Origin: Doryteuthis pealeii
Taxonomy: Eukaryota; Mollusca; Cephalopoda; Myopsida; Loliginidae
NCBI GenBank assembly: GCA_023376005.1
Contig: CM042156.1
Span: 42,662,605-42,726,604 of the forward strand
Length of the DNA stretch: 64,000 nucleotides
Direction of reading: 5' to 3'
This document shows, one piece after another, positions 35,396-46,877 of the stretch. Below the pieces are notes generated by a model. The model saw nothing but the letters and a program-made list of their open reading frames with translations, was not told where the DNA came from and searched no databases. The position numbers and the translations under genes are program-made. Within the stretch, counting starts at the first letter, position 1. The number at the start of each line of letters is the position of its first letter.

Positions 35396-36361
35396 AATAA
35401 AATTATTCAGTTTGTTATTATTAATAAAGCAATATCCCTACCCAAGATGTGTGGGCAAGTTTTTTTTCCCCACAGAATGACTTTTCTTAACTGTTTTTTT
35501 AAATTTTATATCCTATCTTTAAAAATCAAAAAAGTTCACAGCAAGTTTCCTTGCTTATTCTGTTTCATAGGATTTTCCACCATCAAATTTGCCTAAAGAT
35601 CTTTACTTTACCACAAATCAGTAGTGCATAGTAATATTGATATACCATGAGATAATTTGTGAAATAAATTTTTCTGTAGTTCATATCTGTGTTGAATATG
35701 TAGACTGAAGTCTAAGTATAATATAAGTACTTATATGTTTGGTTTTGGGCAATGAAATATTATTTTCATTCTGGTTGTGGTTGGTCCAGGCATTGAAAGA
35801 TTTTGAAAATGTGAAATATATATATATGAGAGAGGGAGAGGCAGAATACAGTAAATTATCATAATAGTGATATTTTTTTAATAGCTACAGCAACACCTTC
35901 ACTTTATAAAGTTTAAATAGCAAATAGAACTGATCTCTTATTTTCTTTGCACACTTTTTTTTGTCAGTTGTAGCCTATATTTTGAAAGCTATGATCAGAT
36001 AGTGAACATTTATTATTCATTTTTATGGCAAAGTATGATGCACTATTAAGCCTGGTCTCTACAATCTGAAATGTCTCCTATAACAACACTGGTGCAGCCA
36101 TTTTATAATGTAGGTTATAAGATAAAAAGGAAAAGTATCAATAAGAGCTGATAGGTGTTTTTATCAGTTTCTATACTTGTGAATTCATTGGATCTCTTGT
36201 GGCAATTGAATTTGAAATTTGTTTTCAATTGTGTTTAATCATGTTATGACTTGCCACATCCTCGTTGATATCATTTTAAAATAATTTATTCATTAACATA
36301 TTCTCTGACTTGGAAACTGTCCAAATAATTTGGAGTATTTTGTATCATCAAGGTGTGACAA

Positions 36362-36620
36362 CAACATGGATTCCCTTGACTCTCTTGCCATTCATTCCTA
36401 TTGGTCATTGCTCTTGGCAAGTCCTCTAGGTGTCGTCAAGTATGTGTACAGGGCTGATCAATTTAGGTTTTTGCTAATCTGCCAAAACTTGTGTGTCCAT
36501 GTGTAGGAGTCCATAGAACATTGCTTATGAGTTTGTTCTTACTTCTCAAGCAGTGTCCAGCAGGTCTTACTTGGATGGTTTGTGAGATGGGAGGTAAATG
36601 GCCATACAGCTGCTGCTTAC
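36362..36620 (-). mobile_element. LINE 3' fragment (C-terminal coding tail)
   Basis: The minus strand reads, with stops and frameshifts, 'KTCWTLLEK', '..THGHTSFGRLAKT', '..EDLPRAM', 'WQERVRESM'. This is the same LINE tail as at 11222 and 58290. Only the 3' end remains. Confidence 0.6.
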
Positions 36621-37999
36621 AGGATTTGTACAAAAGAGTATTTTTTTGTAGTTTCTATCTAGCATTTTTTTAGTCCAAGTTGTGAAACCATCCAGTATTA
36701 CTAAAATGGCTACAGCTTGAAAGAAATCCTGTTTGAGTTTTCATATTAAAATTATCAATAATTTGAAAAATTAATTTATTCATATATTATTTTCAAAAGA
36801 TTGTTCTTGTATGAGAAATAGCGAATGTCTTCATGTACTACCTGGCTGATAAGAAACTTTGATACTGTCATTTACCTGGCAATGGACCTGATTGACTTCT
36901 GGAATTTTTGTCCATCTGCTCTTTTCTTATAAGAATAATCAGTGAGGCTTCCAAGGTGTTATATTTTCATAATCACCAATGGACTGATCAAACTCTTTTC
37001 GAATCCTTTGCACAATCCTCAAACTGTGAAATCTTCATATTGGAGCTTCAGATATGAATGGCAAGCAGTACATAATGCCTTTTCCAAATTTCTGGCAGAG
37101 TGAATAGCATCATAGTGTTGCTTTCCTGACATACAATACATTAACTAACACTAGTTTGATGCACAGTATATAAAACCTAAGAGAAACAGCACATATACAA
37201 AATTAACAATTCAAAATGGTGACCCAGTATTAATATAAATATTATTATAAACTGCTTGTTTTATAGTCACTTGAGTATATTCTTTCATTTTCCTGGAAAA
37301 AAAATACTACTTTTTAAAAAAAAAGTTATCTGACCAGATTTTATTGATTTCAAGTTAAGTTTTAATATTCTGTTTAATTCACCCCCCCCCCCGGTCATTG
37401 TGGGCTTTTTGTAACTTTGTTTGCCAAAAAATCAAAACTAAACAAACAAAAAAATCAAATACTGTTAGCAGTTTACATTTGTTTTTGGAAGAATATTTTT
37501 TCCTTCCTTTCTACTATTTGCACTTTAGTTAAAAAGAAATATAGCTAACATTTTTATTGACTATTGATTTTTAAGAAAACTTCTCATTTTCAAGTCTATT
37601 GGCAAATTCAGTTGTATTTTAGTAGTACATTTTTTTTTATATATAAAACAGTTATTGTCTGCAAAAAATAAGTCTTTATTGCAATACTTTTTTTTATTAA
37701 TTCACTTAAAATGATTCTAATTTAATCAACTTGTGATTACCTGCAAATTATTTCTCATTTATTTTTTTATTTCTTTTTTTTTTTTTTTTCTTTTTTTTAC
37801 TTGTTTTCTTTAGATATTCACAGGCTGATCGATATTTCTTCATGGTTTCCTTACAATCACATTTGCAAAAAAGCTTCTATTAGAGAAGCAACTTCCTCTT
37901 AATATAGCAACTCAATGATTGCAAAATAATTTGTCATTTTAAAGGTTTAGTTATTAAAGTTTTTAAATAATTCATTTTTTGTCATGTCAACTAGGACTG

Positions 38000-38300
38000 C
38001 AGAAAATGTCAACTGCACCCCTGTAGAGGAGCTAAGTCTCCCCACCCAATATGGCCACCTGTTGGCTGTGTTTGGTGACCCATAATGCCTGAGCACAGGA
38101 ATGTGATGGTTGACATACAACACTTCACCTTTGCATTTACTTGGGCTAGATAGGTTGTTGGAGAGATCTGATCAATCGGCTGGTTATGGCAAACCCTAGT
38201 TTGATTCTCCCAACTATATTCTTCAAATTGCTCTTATGGCAAAACACCCAGCCCTTTTTATGGTAGAAGGTGGTGGCTGAGGGTTAACCACCTGTAGTAA
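38000..38300. repeat. Unclassified interspersed repeat, less AT-rich
   Basis: A stretch of clearly higher GC ('GTAGAGGAGCTAAGTCTCCC', 'AATATGGCCACCTGTTGGC'). Its right end shares 'GGTGGTGGCTGAGGGTT' with family E at 29572. I do not recognise the element. Confidence 0.35.
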
Positions 38301-38340
38301 TTGAGCTGAAAGACTAGCTTGCTAACCATTACACCATGAT
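38293..38340 (-). repeat. Head fragment of a family A SINE
   Basis: 'GCTAACCATTACACCATGAT' is the A-box region in reverse; only about 45 bp remain before a foldback begins. Confidence 0.5.
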
Positions 38341-38445
38341 AGATACAATGTGGAATCTATTGTCCTCATCTTTATTGTTATCTGCAGAACATTTCGGCAG
38401 ATAACCATAAAGATGAGGACAATAGTCTGAATAATACAAATTATC
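38339..38445. repeat. Foldback element
   Basis: 'CTATTGTCCTCATCTTTAT' with 'GTTATCTGC' pairs with 'GCAGATAACCATAAAGATG' and 'GGACAATAG'; the loop is 'AGAACATTTCG'. Same family as 6358-6574. Confidence 0.75.
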
Positions 38446-39027
38446 AAGCCTCATCTAAAAAAATTCAGAGAAATAGTTTAAAAAAACAAAACATTTTTTT
38501 AAATGGCCAAAGTTTCCTTCTTGTTTAAAGTTTCATATTTCTTATACAATGATTTAATTAAAATCACATTTCAGTTGTTGTACCCTCCAACCTTCATATG
38601 CCCATTGTATTTGATAATGTTCTCAGAATTTTGAAAAACTCATTAATGTGCTGTTCATACTGAAAGAGGGGTGTTGTCAGTTCTGTGATGCTGCATTTGC
38701 TTGTTCCATTACCTCACCCATATATTGAACTCCTCATGATTAATTGGTAGATTTGACCAATTCTTATATTCATGAAGCTGTTGTCCTATAGGATGGTTGA
38801 ATTTTGGAGCCTTTCTCCTTGTGAGTCATTCCCTGAGTGATCTGTTCTATGCTAGACCTACTGAAGAGGTTATCAGAACTGAACATATAAGTACTGACTC
38901 ATTCAATTTGTTAATGTTATTTTCTTGAAAAATATGAAAGCCTTTTGATATTATGATCACATTTGAACAACCTCATGTGTTGGTGTCTGAATTATTTAGC
39001 AGCTTTTTATGGATTTATTTTAAAAAA

Positions 39028-39245
39028 TCCAGTCTTGGATGAGGATGTTTGCATTTTACAGACCACTAATACACATGGGAATGGTATGCATCCAACTATG
39101 GCTAAATAGAAGGGCATTTGGGCTCTTTAACCTTGGCATGGCAACCAGTCTAGAAGTAAACCTCTGAATTCAAACTTTTTAAACTACTTCAAAAAATTGA
39201 CCTTGTGTCACATCCTGTTTATGCAGAGGCATTTTGTAAATACAT
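39028..39245 (+). repeat. 5'-truncated SINE, family C
   Basis: From 'GTCTTGGATGAGGATGTTTG' through 'TTTAACCTTGGCATGGCAAC' to 'GTGTCACATCCTGTTTATGC'. Confidence 0.7.
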
Positions 39246-39357
39246 ATTCAGCAGCTTTGAAATAAATTTTTGTTTAGATTGAATATTTGATTCACTTTTA
39301 TTTAATCAAAACTGACATACATGTATATTGCTTAAGTCACTGAACTAAGTATGTTAC

Positions 39358-39538
39358 TCCTCGCCAACTCAGCATATGAGTAGCACAGGGATGTGTGCGG
39401 TAAAGTAAGGAGCTGATGGTAGGTGTGGCGCTCCACCTCAGATGCCAAAAACAATCTCCTTGGTCTAGCGCTATTGAAAAGGGGATAGACTCCTCGCTGA
39501 CTGGCTGATACCGACTTTAGGCTGCCCCGACGACTTTC
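39358..39538 (+). repeat. 5'-truncated SINE, family B (younger subtype)
   Basis: Starts after the B box at 'CTCGCCAACTCAGCATATGA', then 'GATGGTAGGTGTGGCGC', 'CTCCTTGGTCTAGCGC' and the full tail 'GACTTTAGGCTGCCCCGACG'. Confidence 0.8.
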
Positions 39539-40021
39539 CTTTTTTTACTTTACTTTCTTTAGTAATTTACTTAGTTCCAACATTTTTTTTTTTTTAATTT
39601 TGTTTTTACTATAAAAATTAATGCATGAAAAAAATAATGCAGTTTATCTATAGATTGTTTTGCTTTTTGTATCCGGTTTTATCAATGATGATTATCACGT
39701 ACAATATACAAATATTAATGGATTTTTGTTTGTTTCCATTAAGTGAAATTCTACAATCCTGCATACTTAATTTTTTCTGTTAGATTATTTTTTTGTGTAT
39801 AGAGTTATTAAAAAAATCATGTCAATACTTTTTAAAGATTGTTGTATATTTTGTATACCAACACAAGTGTTGTCTTTAAATAGCTTATCTAATTAAATAA
39901 AAAGCATTTTTTTTTTTTTTTATTGTTGCTTTTTGTGCAAAGTATTTGAAACTTTTTCGTATCAACTAATATCCATCTTAAAACCTCTTGCTGCTATAAC
40001 ATCTGCTTTGAATGAGATCTT

Positions 40022-40150
40022 CAAAAGTTATTTGGGAACACCTGAAGAAGTGGCCAAAACCTGATTTTACATATCACAATAAAGATGAGGGCAACAGTCT
40101 GAAAAATCAAAATTATACACATCAAGCCTAATCTAAAAAAAATTCAGAGA
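40022..40150. repeat. Partial foldback-family element
   Basis: 'CACCTGAAGAAGTGGCC', 'ATAAAGATGAGGGCAACAG' and 'AATTATACACATCAAGCC' match the right half of the 6358 and 38339 foldbacks. The left arm is missing. A mariner-like terminus (TTTGGACCACCCTGT) follows at about 40192-40208. Confidence 0.5.
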
Positions 40151-40635
40151 AAAAATAATGAAAGTTAAACCCATATATCTGGGTGAAGAGATTTTTGGAC
40201 CACCCTGTAGTTTGAATTGCTCATTTATTTGGTGGCAGTTTTAATTATCATGCCTTTAGGATGTGAATCTGTGGGGTTGATGTGGACAGTATCAGCTTTA
40301 AATTACTTCATCATTTTAAAAATTATAATTTTTTAATATTTGTTATATTTTTTTTTTTTTTATTTTTTTTTTTGTAATTATGATATTTAGGATAACCATT
40401 TAAGATTGTATTTTATTTTCATATAATGAATTTTAGATTCTTTTAAAATCTCTTAATGTCTGATTGGATTGAGTATAATCAATTTGTTTCTTTTGTTACA
40501 TTGGATTCACTTCTGTAATTTAAGATTGCACCAATAAGGCTTTATGACCAACTTCACATGATTAGGTTTCCTCATTCATATCAAATTTAATCCAAGTTAA
40601 AAAAAAAAAAAAAAATGTAAAAAGATTTCTTTTAA

Positions 40636-40872
40636 TTCTTGCTCAATCGGTAGAGCATACAACTAGAAACCACAAGGTTCCTGGTTCGATACTACTGGTC
40701 CTCGCCAACTCAGTGTATGAGTAGCACAGGGATCTATGTGGTAAAGAGCTGATGGTAGGTGTGGCACTCCACCTCAGACACCAAAACAATCTCCCTGGTC
40801 TAGTGCTAGTGAAAAGGGGATAGACTCCCTTGCTGTCTGGCTGATACTGACTTTAGGCCACCCTGACGACTT
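40636..40872 (+). repeat. Lys-tRNA-type SINE, family B (younger subtype)
   Basis: 'CTTGCTCAATCGGTAGAGCA', 'AACCACAAGGTTCCTGG', 'TCGATACTAC', full body and the tail 'GACTTTAGGCCACCCTGACG'. Confidence 0.85.
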
Positions 40873-40931
40873 TTAAAAAATAATTTTAAAATTTTATTTA
40901 AAAAAAAAAAATTTATTTACTGATAAAGCAT

Positions 40932-41178
40932 AGGGCAGTTAACTCAGTCCGTGGAGCATTCACCTAGAAATCGCAAAGTTCCAGGTTCGATACCTGCCCT
41001 TGTCAACTCAGTGTGTGAGTAATCTGATCTGTACGGTAAAGCATCTGGAAGCTGACAGTAGATGTAGCACTCCACCTCAGCAAAAAATAATCACCCTGGT
41101 CTAGCACTAGCAAAAAGGGGATGGACTTCCTCACTGTTTGCCTGATACCAACAATAGGCCATTCCACAGGCTTTACTT
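40932..41178 (+). repeat. Lys-tRNA-type SINE, family B (older subtype)
   Basis: 'GGGCAGTTAACTCAGTCCG', 'CAGGTTCGATACCTGCC', 'GTAATCTGATCTGTACGG' and a tail ending 'GGCCATTCCACAGGC'. It lies 60 bp behind the previous copy and is of the other subtype, so the two are independent insertions. Confidence 0.85.
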
Positions 41179-41409
41179 ATATAAAGGAGAAGTAAGTAAC
41201 CATATAAAAAAATGAATGCTCATCAAAGAAATTTGAGAATTAAGAAAAATAGCAAAATTCTAAAAATCTTAATTAGTCTTTTAGTTTGTTGATCATTTCT
41301 AGGTTTTCAAATTCTTTCTTTAATATATTATTTTTCCTTTTTGATCAGATTAGTAGTTTATATTTAAAAACTTTTTAGTAAGACTTGTTTTATTATTAGT
41401 TTTTCACAT

Positions 41410-41735
41410 CAGCATTAGTCGGGGGTCTTTCATTGGAGTCTGAGTGACAGCGAGTCTCCTCAGGTCTCTGGGACTCTTCTGAGTATTCTAGCTGATTTCA
41501 ATAATGCTATTGCCTGGATGGTCTTTTATTCTTCTCGTAATTTCCAATTCCTGTAATCTCCTTTCCAAATTCTTGGGGACTGTTCCAAGGGCTTCAACTA
41601 AAATTGGTATCACCTTTGATGTCATGTTTCATTTTTTTTCAATTCTCCAGCAAGGTCCAGGTATTTGTCTACCTTTTCATTTTCCTTCATTTTTACTCCA
41701 GGGTCTGTTGGAATGGCAAAATCCACTAGATGACA

Positions 41736-41771
<36 letters not shown>

Positions 41772-42060
41772 CCCCCTTAGGTCTGGTCTTCTGGTCGGGA
41801 TTAGGTGATCCATTTATATCTCAAAATCCCAGATAATTTTATGTCACATTCTCTATGATGGATTCTGGTTTGCGAATATAACATTTTGTATTATGGTCAA
41901 AGTTTAGTTTCTTGCACAATTCCAAGTGGATCGCCTTTCCCACCCAATTGTGCATGTCTTGTACTCCCTTTGTGCTAGTTTGCTGCATTCACTGATGTGA
42001 TCAACAATTTCGTCTTTGTCTCCAAAAATCCTACACTTGCTATTCTCTTGTCTTATTTAT
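41410..42060 (-). mobile_element. LINE 3' region with degenerate ORF C-terminus
   Basis: The minus strand reads in pieces as a non-LTR retrotransposon ORF tail: a zinc-knuckle-like 'CRIFGDKDEIVDHISECSKL', 'QREYKTCTIGWERR', 'IIWDFEI..MDHLIPTRRPDL', 'HLVDFAIPTDPGVKMKENEK', 'VDKYLDLAGEL'. Stops, frameshifts and a poly(T) insertion (41743-41771) break it. It is the longest copy of the tail also seen at 21425 and 33200. Confidence 0.75.
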
Positions 42061-42091
42061 TTTTGCTTTGATATAATTGGTTGTTATGGTA

Positions 42092-42093
42092 TT

Positions 42094-42130
<37 letters not shown>
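42092..42130. repeat. Poly(T) tract
   Basis: About 39 T residues just before the next Helitron. Confidence 0.9.
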
Positions 42131-42170
42131 CTGCTCTTATTAGAGATTCAGTCTATCATTATTATAGAAA

Positions 42171-42628
42171 CTAGCACGAAAAACACCCTCTGGGTGGTGT
42201 AAAAATTAATTTTTGAAAGATATTGCTTGAGGAGGGTCGAGTTAAAAATTTACTGTTAGAGGGTTTGTATCATAAATAAGTAAAATCATCAAATTTATTA
42301 AAGGAGTAAAAAAAATAAGACAATTAGAAATGGAAACTTAGTTCTGTCCCCCTCAAATAAAATGTTGCACACATCTATTAATTATTAATTAAATAATTAA
42401 TTTGAATATTTTACACATAAATTTTACACAAAATTGTAGGCATTTATTTAATGTAAACGTTTTAGTTAACCAATTGTTACTGAAAAAAGGTTGAGATAAA
42501 AAAAATAACTTTTAAAACCAATTACAGGGTTGTTCTTTATTCTATCTATTGAAGATTTTCGGTATTGTTATGTAAGCAGTGACATGATTTCGGTTACAAA
42601 TTGAGACCGAATCTCCATTATCAATAGA
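42171..42628 (-). mobile_element. Non-autonomous Helitron, 458 bp
   Basis: On the minus strand it starts TC after A ('TCTATTGATAATGGAGATTC'). It ends with the hairpin-forming ACACCACCCAGAGGGTGT, then TTTTCGTG and CTAG before T. It belongs with 49718-50108 and 7366-7689. No coding capacity. Confidence 0.75.
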
Positions 42629-42651
42629 TGTATGTATCCATTTGTTTTCTC

Positions 42652-42790
42652 CCATCTATCGGTTAAATAGAAAAACGAGTTTATAAACAAAATTGTATTA
42701 TGCATTAAAAGTGAATTTATTTCACAACTTTGTCGGCATTAAATGACCCACCAAAGTTTATATGCCGTAAAACTAACCAAACCAAACCAT
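42652..42790 (+). repeat. 3' tail of a family E-like repeat
   Basis: 'CTATCGGTTAAATAG', 'CACAACTTTGTCGGCATTAA', 'TGACCCACCAAAGTTTATAT' and 'GCCGTAAAACTAACC'; a close match to 55436-55570. Confidence 0.55.
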
Positions 42791-43532
42791 TTGTTTAGTT
42801 GGCAAGTTTTTAGAAGGCAAAGATAGACTTATTTATAATAAAATTTGTTCACTTGTACTGATATTCATAATTTTTGTTGGTATCAAACAAATGTTTAATA
42901 TTGAATAGCTCACAAAGGTGTCAAATAGCCAAAAATTGATTTTTTGTTTTGTTTTGAATTATTCACTTCTCTTGTTTACCCTAGTCTATTTTGTGTTTTC
43001 AGGATTTTTTTTTTTTTTTTTTTTTTTTTTGTAAGTCCCTATATTATAAAAAAAAATCCATTTTAAACAAATAACTGACATCTTCTGTCTGAAGGTGTCT
43101 GTATTCTTTTCTGCCTAAAAGAAATCTAAACTTGATAATAATGAATTGAAAATAAATCTGATTAGCTAGCATTTCAGAATAGAAATGTTTCTGTTGTACA
43201 CGTTCATGGCATCTTACTTTACAGTTTTGAACTGAAATATGTGTGAATGTGTCAGGATAAAATGCATGCTATCTTTTGTACAATCTGATCTTGTGAAGAA
43301 TCTTCTAGTAAGTCCTGAATATACTGGAAATTTACATAACAGAAAATAAAGATTATTTATAGCACCCGCTGACATGTACTGACTTTTTACTTTCATCATT
43401 GTCTTTCAGAAAATAACATTGTTTTAAAATAAAAAACCTATTTAAAAAATAAAAATATGGTGAGAGTTTGTTCTATACAAGTTAATTTTTTTTTTTCTGA
43501 GTTTATTAAAGTAATAAAATAAAAAGAAATAG

Positions 43533-43774
43533 ATACAGTGTACCTTGACTTACTAGTTTAATTAGTTCTGCTAGTAACTCAATTTCTTTGTATATCAAAT
43601 CCATTTTCCTCATTGAAATAAACTGAAATACCATTAACCCATTCCAGCATCCAAAAAAAACAAAAAAAAAAACACTTTTTTTTTTAAAATAAGAAAAATA
43701 ACTCTGTATTGTATGAAAACATAATAAAATTGAATGTAATGAATTGTGTGACATAATTGAATTTTTTTTTTTTT

Positions 43775-43807
<33 letters not shown>

Positions 43808-44102
43808 CACTTTTTTTTTTTTAAATAAGAAAAATAACTCAGTATTGTATGAAAACATAATAACATTGAATGTAATGACTTGTGTGACGTAATTGAATTT
43901 TTTTTTTTTTTTTTTTTAATTTAAAAAAAAAATTTTAATAATTATTTTTCTTTGGAGCAATAAATTTGGAAACTTAAATATTTTAGTGAACTTATTAATA
44001 TAAGTGTATCTGAAGCTCACTTGTACATCCAATTTTAGCAAATAACACAAAGCAAAAAATTGACCAAGTGACAGCTTGTAACTCAGAAAACTTGACGCAT
44101 TG
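43533..44102 (+). repeat. Interspersed element, family H, with internal duplication
   Basis: Starts 'TACAGTGTACCTTGACTTAC' and ends near 'GTAACTCAGAAAACTTGACG'. Inside, about 95 bp beginning CACTTTTTT (43673 and 43808, spacing 135 bp) occur twice, with 'AATAACTCTGTATTGTATG' and 'AATAACTCAGTATTGTATG'. The two copies differ at only a few sites, so the duplication is recent. Confidence 0.65.
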
Positions 44103-44327
44103 TTAGTTTCAGCCAGACAGCAAGGGAGTTTACCCCCTTTTCACTAGCACTAGACAGGGAGATTGTTCTTGCATCTGAGGTGTAGTGCCACTTCTACTGA
44201 GGTGTAGTGCCACTACTGCACATATCCAAGCAATGCTACTCATATTTGTGTTAGCAAGGGCTGGTATCAAACTTGGAGCCCTGTGGTTACTAGGCAGACG
44301 CTCTACTGACTGAGCTGAACCTGCCAT
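44103..44327 (-). repeat. Lys-tRNA-type SINE, family B
   Basis: 'CAGCCAGACAGCAAGGGAG', 'TTTTCACTAGCACTAGACAG', 'GCTCTACTGACTGAGCTGAA'. A short internal duplication 'GAGGTGTAGTGCCACT' is present around 44177-44214. Confidence 0.8.
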
Positions 44328-45087
44328 TTAATATTCTAAAGTAAATGAAGTATAAGTTTTAAATTATAGATTAAAACTTAAATTGGTTTTTTCTCTTTTC
44401 TTTTTTTTCCAAGGAGCTTAAATTCTTGTTTGTATTCTGTTTTTGGAATTATCCCTCCCCCACTTTTGATTTCAAAGCCTTATTTCAATATAAGTATCCA
44501 AATATTTGTTCCTGTAAATACTAATTTAGATAAATATCTTATCTATCTAGATTATAATTCTGCTTGTGTTTCATCCATTTTCATGTTATGCTCATCCACA
44601 TACCCTCCCCACAGCCAACTGGGATATTCTTTTACATCTCCTTCCCACAACCAAATGGCATATTCTTCTACATAAATCCTGTTTCTTCAGATCAAACACT
44701 GTTCAGCTCCAATGGAATTGCCTTGTGTTAAATTCATCTATCCTCAATAAGTAGCATAGTAAACATGAATTATTGTATATTGGTTTGTTAGATCTGATAA
44801 GCTCTGAAGTTCTAATAAACTTCAATGTGCTGTTGAAGGCTGAAAAGAAAAAGAGCTCTGAAGATTCCTCAGTACCAGTCATACCATCATACACAAAATA
44901 GAATATGCAACTAAATATTGATCTTGTAGTTTCGGTAGAATTAAATACTAACAAATATATAGAGCCAGAAAAAAGGAGAAAAAACAGCAGCCCCAGCAAA
45001 CATCACAGTTTGTGTGCAGTCAGTGCACCAAAGACAGTCACTCGGGGATTGGCCTGCTCAGCCTCTTGCAGATGCAGATAATAATTT

Positions 45088-45088
<1 letters not shown>

Positions 45089-45172
<84 letters not shown>
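45089..45172. repeat. Long poly(T) tract, about 80 bp
   Basis: An almost pure T run followed closely by a G run (45199-45214). The exact length may be uncertain in the assembly. It lies about 230 bp upstream of exon 2. Confidence 0.9.
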
Positions 45173-45176
<4 letters not shown>

Positions 45177-45404
45177 TATCCCATCATCCTTAGTGGATGG
45201 GGGGGGGGGGGGGGGATTTATTGCAAAGGCAACAATAGGATTTATATGTAATAAAATGTCCTTCTTTGCTTAAATTGTGTCTCTTGATTTTTTTCCCCCC
45301 CCATTCCATGGAATTTCCATGGATCCTACTTTTACTGATGAATTTATGTATAGAATAGAAATTTTGATGTTATTTCTAATGTTTATTTATTTTTCTCTTT
45401 TCAG

Positions 45405-45536
45405 GATGAAGAACAAAAGAATAAACTTGCAGCTCCGTTGCTACCTGAGGAGGAGCGTACTGCAAATGATGTTAATGTTGCTGGTGGTGGTACTCCTCAA
45501 GCAGCAACAAAATTTGGATGGATAAAAGGCGTATTG
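45405..45536 (+). CDS. SLC12A2: NKCC1-like cotransporter, coding exon 2
   Basis: 44 codons, residues 368-411, phase 0 at both ends. Acceptor TTTTCTCTTTTCAG, donor TTG|GTAAGT. It encodes an acidic, variable linker (DEEQKNK..PEEERTAND) followed by KFGWIKGVL. The latter is nearly invariant in NKCC proteins just before TM1. The intracellular linker joins the regulatory N-terminus to the membrane domain. Confidence 0.93.
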
Positions 45537-45756
45537 GTAAGTTTCTTCTCCTCACTTTATATTCCCTGTTTTAAAATTTTTTATCTTCCTCTTATGCAGG
45601 AATTTCTTGTCTGTGATCAAATTAACTCACACTTTGATGTCAATGGATATTGAACCTAACAGCAAAATCTATGGCTAATCAATCAATAGATATTTCTGGA
45701 GTGTTCTTAAACTAACCCTCAAGATATTTCAAAATTGCTAAAAGTATTTGAGGGAA

Positions 45757-45968
45757 GGGGAGTCCCTATGCCATAGTGGCTAACATGCTGGACTGTGATA
45801 TCGTAGTAAGCAAGTTTGAACTCCAGTTGCGCTATTATGTTCAATTTCAGACTAATACCCTTGGGAAAGGTATGAACTTCCTTGCCCCCTCAGCTATGGG
45901 TTAAATAGTACCACTACTGTTCTTCTACAAGGTTGGTTCTGGCATTAAATAACCCATAAAGGTTGATA
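45757..45968 (+). repeat. SINE, family D, 5' part of an interrupted copy
   Basis: 'GGGAGTCCCTATGCCATAGT', 'CAAGTTTGAACTCCAG' (B-box-like), 'TAATACCCTTGGGAAAGG', 'TAGTACCACTACTGTTC' and 'AATAACCCATAAAGG'. The tail resumes at 47259 ('TGCAATTAAACAGAGAAACC'), after the transposon. Confidence 0.8.
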
Positions 45969-46332
45969 TAGTGGGGGATAAGAGAAAAATCGTGCAAATG
46001 ATGATACAAGCATCAAATTTGGCACAAGTGTCCTCCAAGATATACTAATCAAATCTGCTTGATTGGCCAATTGAAAATCCAAGATGGCCGCCAAAAATAA
46101 CCACCCAACATTGATGTTTTGCTTAGATCATACAAATCAGACAACTACAAATATTTCTAAGTGTGGATTCCTATGTTTTGAAGCCTGTTGAACTATATTT
46201 TCCTGTTTAAAAAGCACTCTGCGACATATTTCTCAAGATGACCACCAAGATGTTTGTCTTTCTTTACATAAGTTTTGTCCCGGCTAGTACACTTTCAAAG
46301 TTATGCATACCGTGCTGCTGTTCCTCGATCTG

Positions 46333-46740
46333 CTACTGTTCACATATGCAGCTGCAGAGTGATGTGCAGGGAAGCTCTACCTGAGAACACTTGCATCTTC
46401 CTTTGTAAACCTTCTTACAGGTGCACTTTGTCAATTCTTGATAGCTTGCTGCAATTGGTGGTAGTGTTGTCCAATGTATCTGCCATGCCTCTCCTTTCTG
46501 TGTCCACCTCCATTCAGCTGGACTGCTCCTGTGTGGATTACAGTGGGTTGCCTGGCCCCAGATGACCCCAGCCTGGTAGGCTGCATGCTTTGCATGTTTT
46601 CTTAGGTCTGCCTGTGTTGGTGGAATTGAGTTGTACGGCCTTTGCTTGCAGGCAAACAGATCTAGTCTTGCTTTGTCCACACCAGTAGCTGCGCTTGATC
46701 TGTCGTACATGAGGACAACGAATCTTTCAAGCCTCTGCAT
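46333..46740 (-). CDS. Transposon-borne 135-aa protein with CXC-like cysteine cluster
   Basis: An uninterrupted frame of 135 codons on the minus strand, inside the TIR element. The N-terminal part begins MQRLERFVVLMYDRSS and includes 'LFACKQRPYNSIPPTQADL' and 'HAAYQAGVIWGQA'. The middle has Trp-rich 'AEWRWTQKGEAWQIHWTTLP'. The C-terminus holds CTCKK..GRCKC..LPCTSLCSC. That spacing recalls CXC (tesmin/TSO1-type) metal-binding motifs, although the family link is an inference. It carries no DDE catalytic pattern that I can see. It may be the C-terminal part of a longer transposon protein or an exon of one. The intact frame in otherwise decayed DNA is notable. I know of no proven function. Confidence 0.5.
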   Translation of the reverse strand: MQRLERFVVLMYDRSSAATGVDKARLDLFACKQRPYNSIPPTQADLRKHAKHAAYQAGVIWGQATHCNPHRSSPAEWRWTQKGEAWQIHWTTLPPIAASYQELTKCTCKKVYKGRCKCSQVELPCTSLCSCICEQ

Positions 46741-46843
46741 ATCAAGATCACGAATTAATGTTGGAAGCTGGCTGAAATTAATGAATGTTTAAAAAATTAC
46801 AACTATTTCTAAGCAAAACATCAACTTCCGGTGGTTATTTTGG

Positions 46844-46844
46844 T

Positions 46845-46877
<33 letters not shown>

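Larger units (their letters stand above)
21063..45404 (+). other. SLC12A2: Intron 1 (24.3 kb)
   Basis: Donor GTAGGA, acceptor TTTTCTCTTTTCAG. It holds LINE 3' ends, family B and C SINEs, a 5S-derived copy, two Helitrons, minisatellites and foldbacks, each listed separately. Stretches where I see only AT-rich sequence, homopolymers or unrecognised DNA are about 21840-22590, 23040-25420, 26400-27180, 28800-29220, 30250-30900, 31830-33180, 34200-34740, 35400-36350, 36640-37980, 38460-39020, 39540-40020, 41190-41410, 42800-43530 and 44340-45080. No further coding exon of the transporter is needed or visible. Confidence 0.85.

Noticed and set aside
34782..35596. Long ORFs (up to 256 codons) on both strands
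   Set aside because: The 26-bp minisatellite leaves several frames open on both strands; products are repetitive and have no domain.
45277..45653. ORFs of 71-82 codons overlapping exon 2
   Set aside because: Only 45405-45536 is bounded by splice sites and conserved; the flanking codons are intronic.
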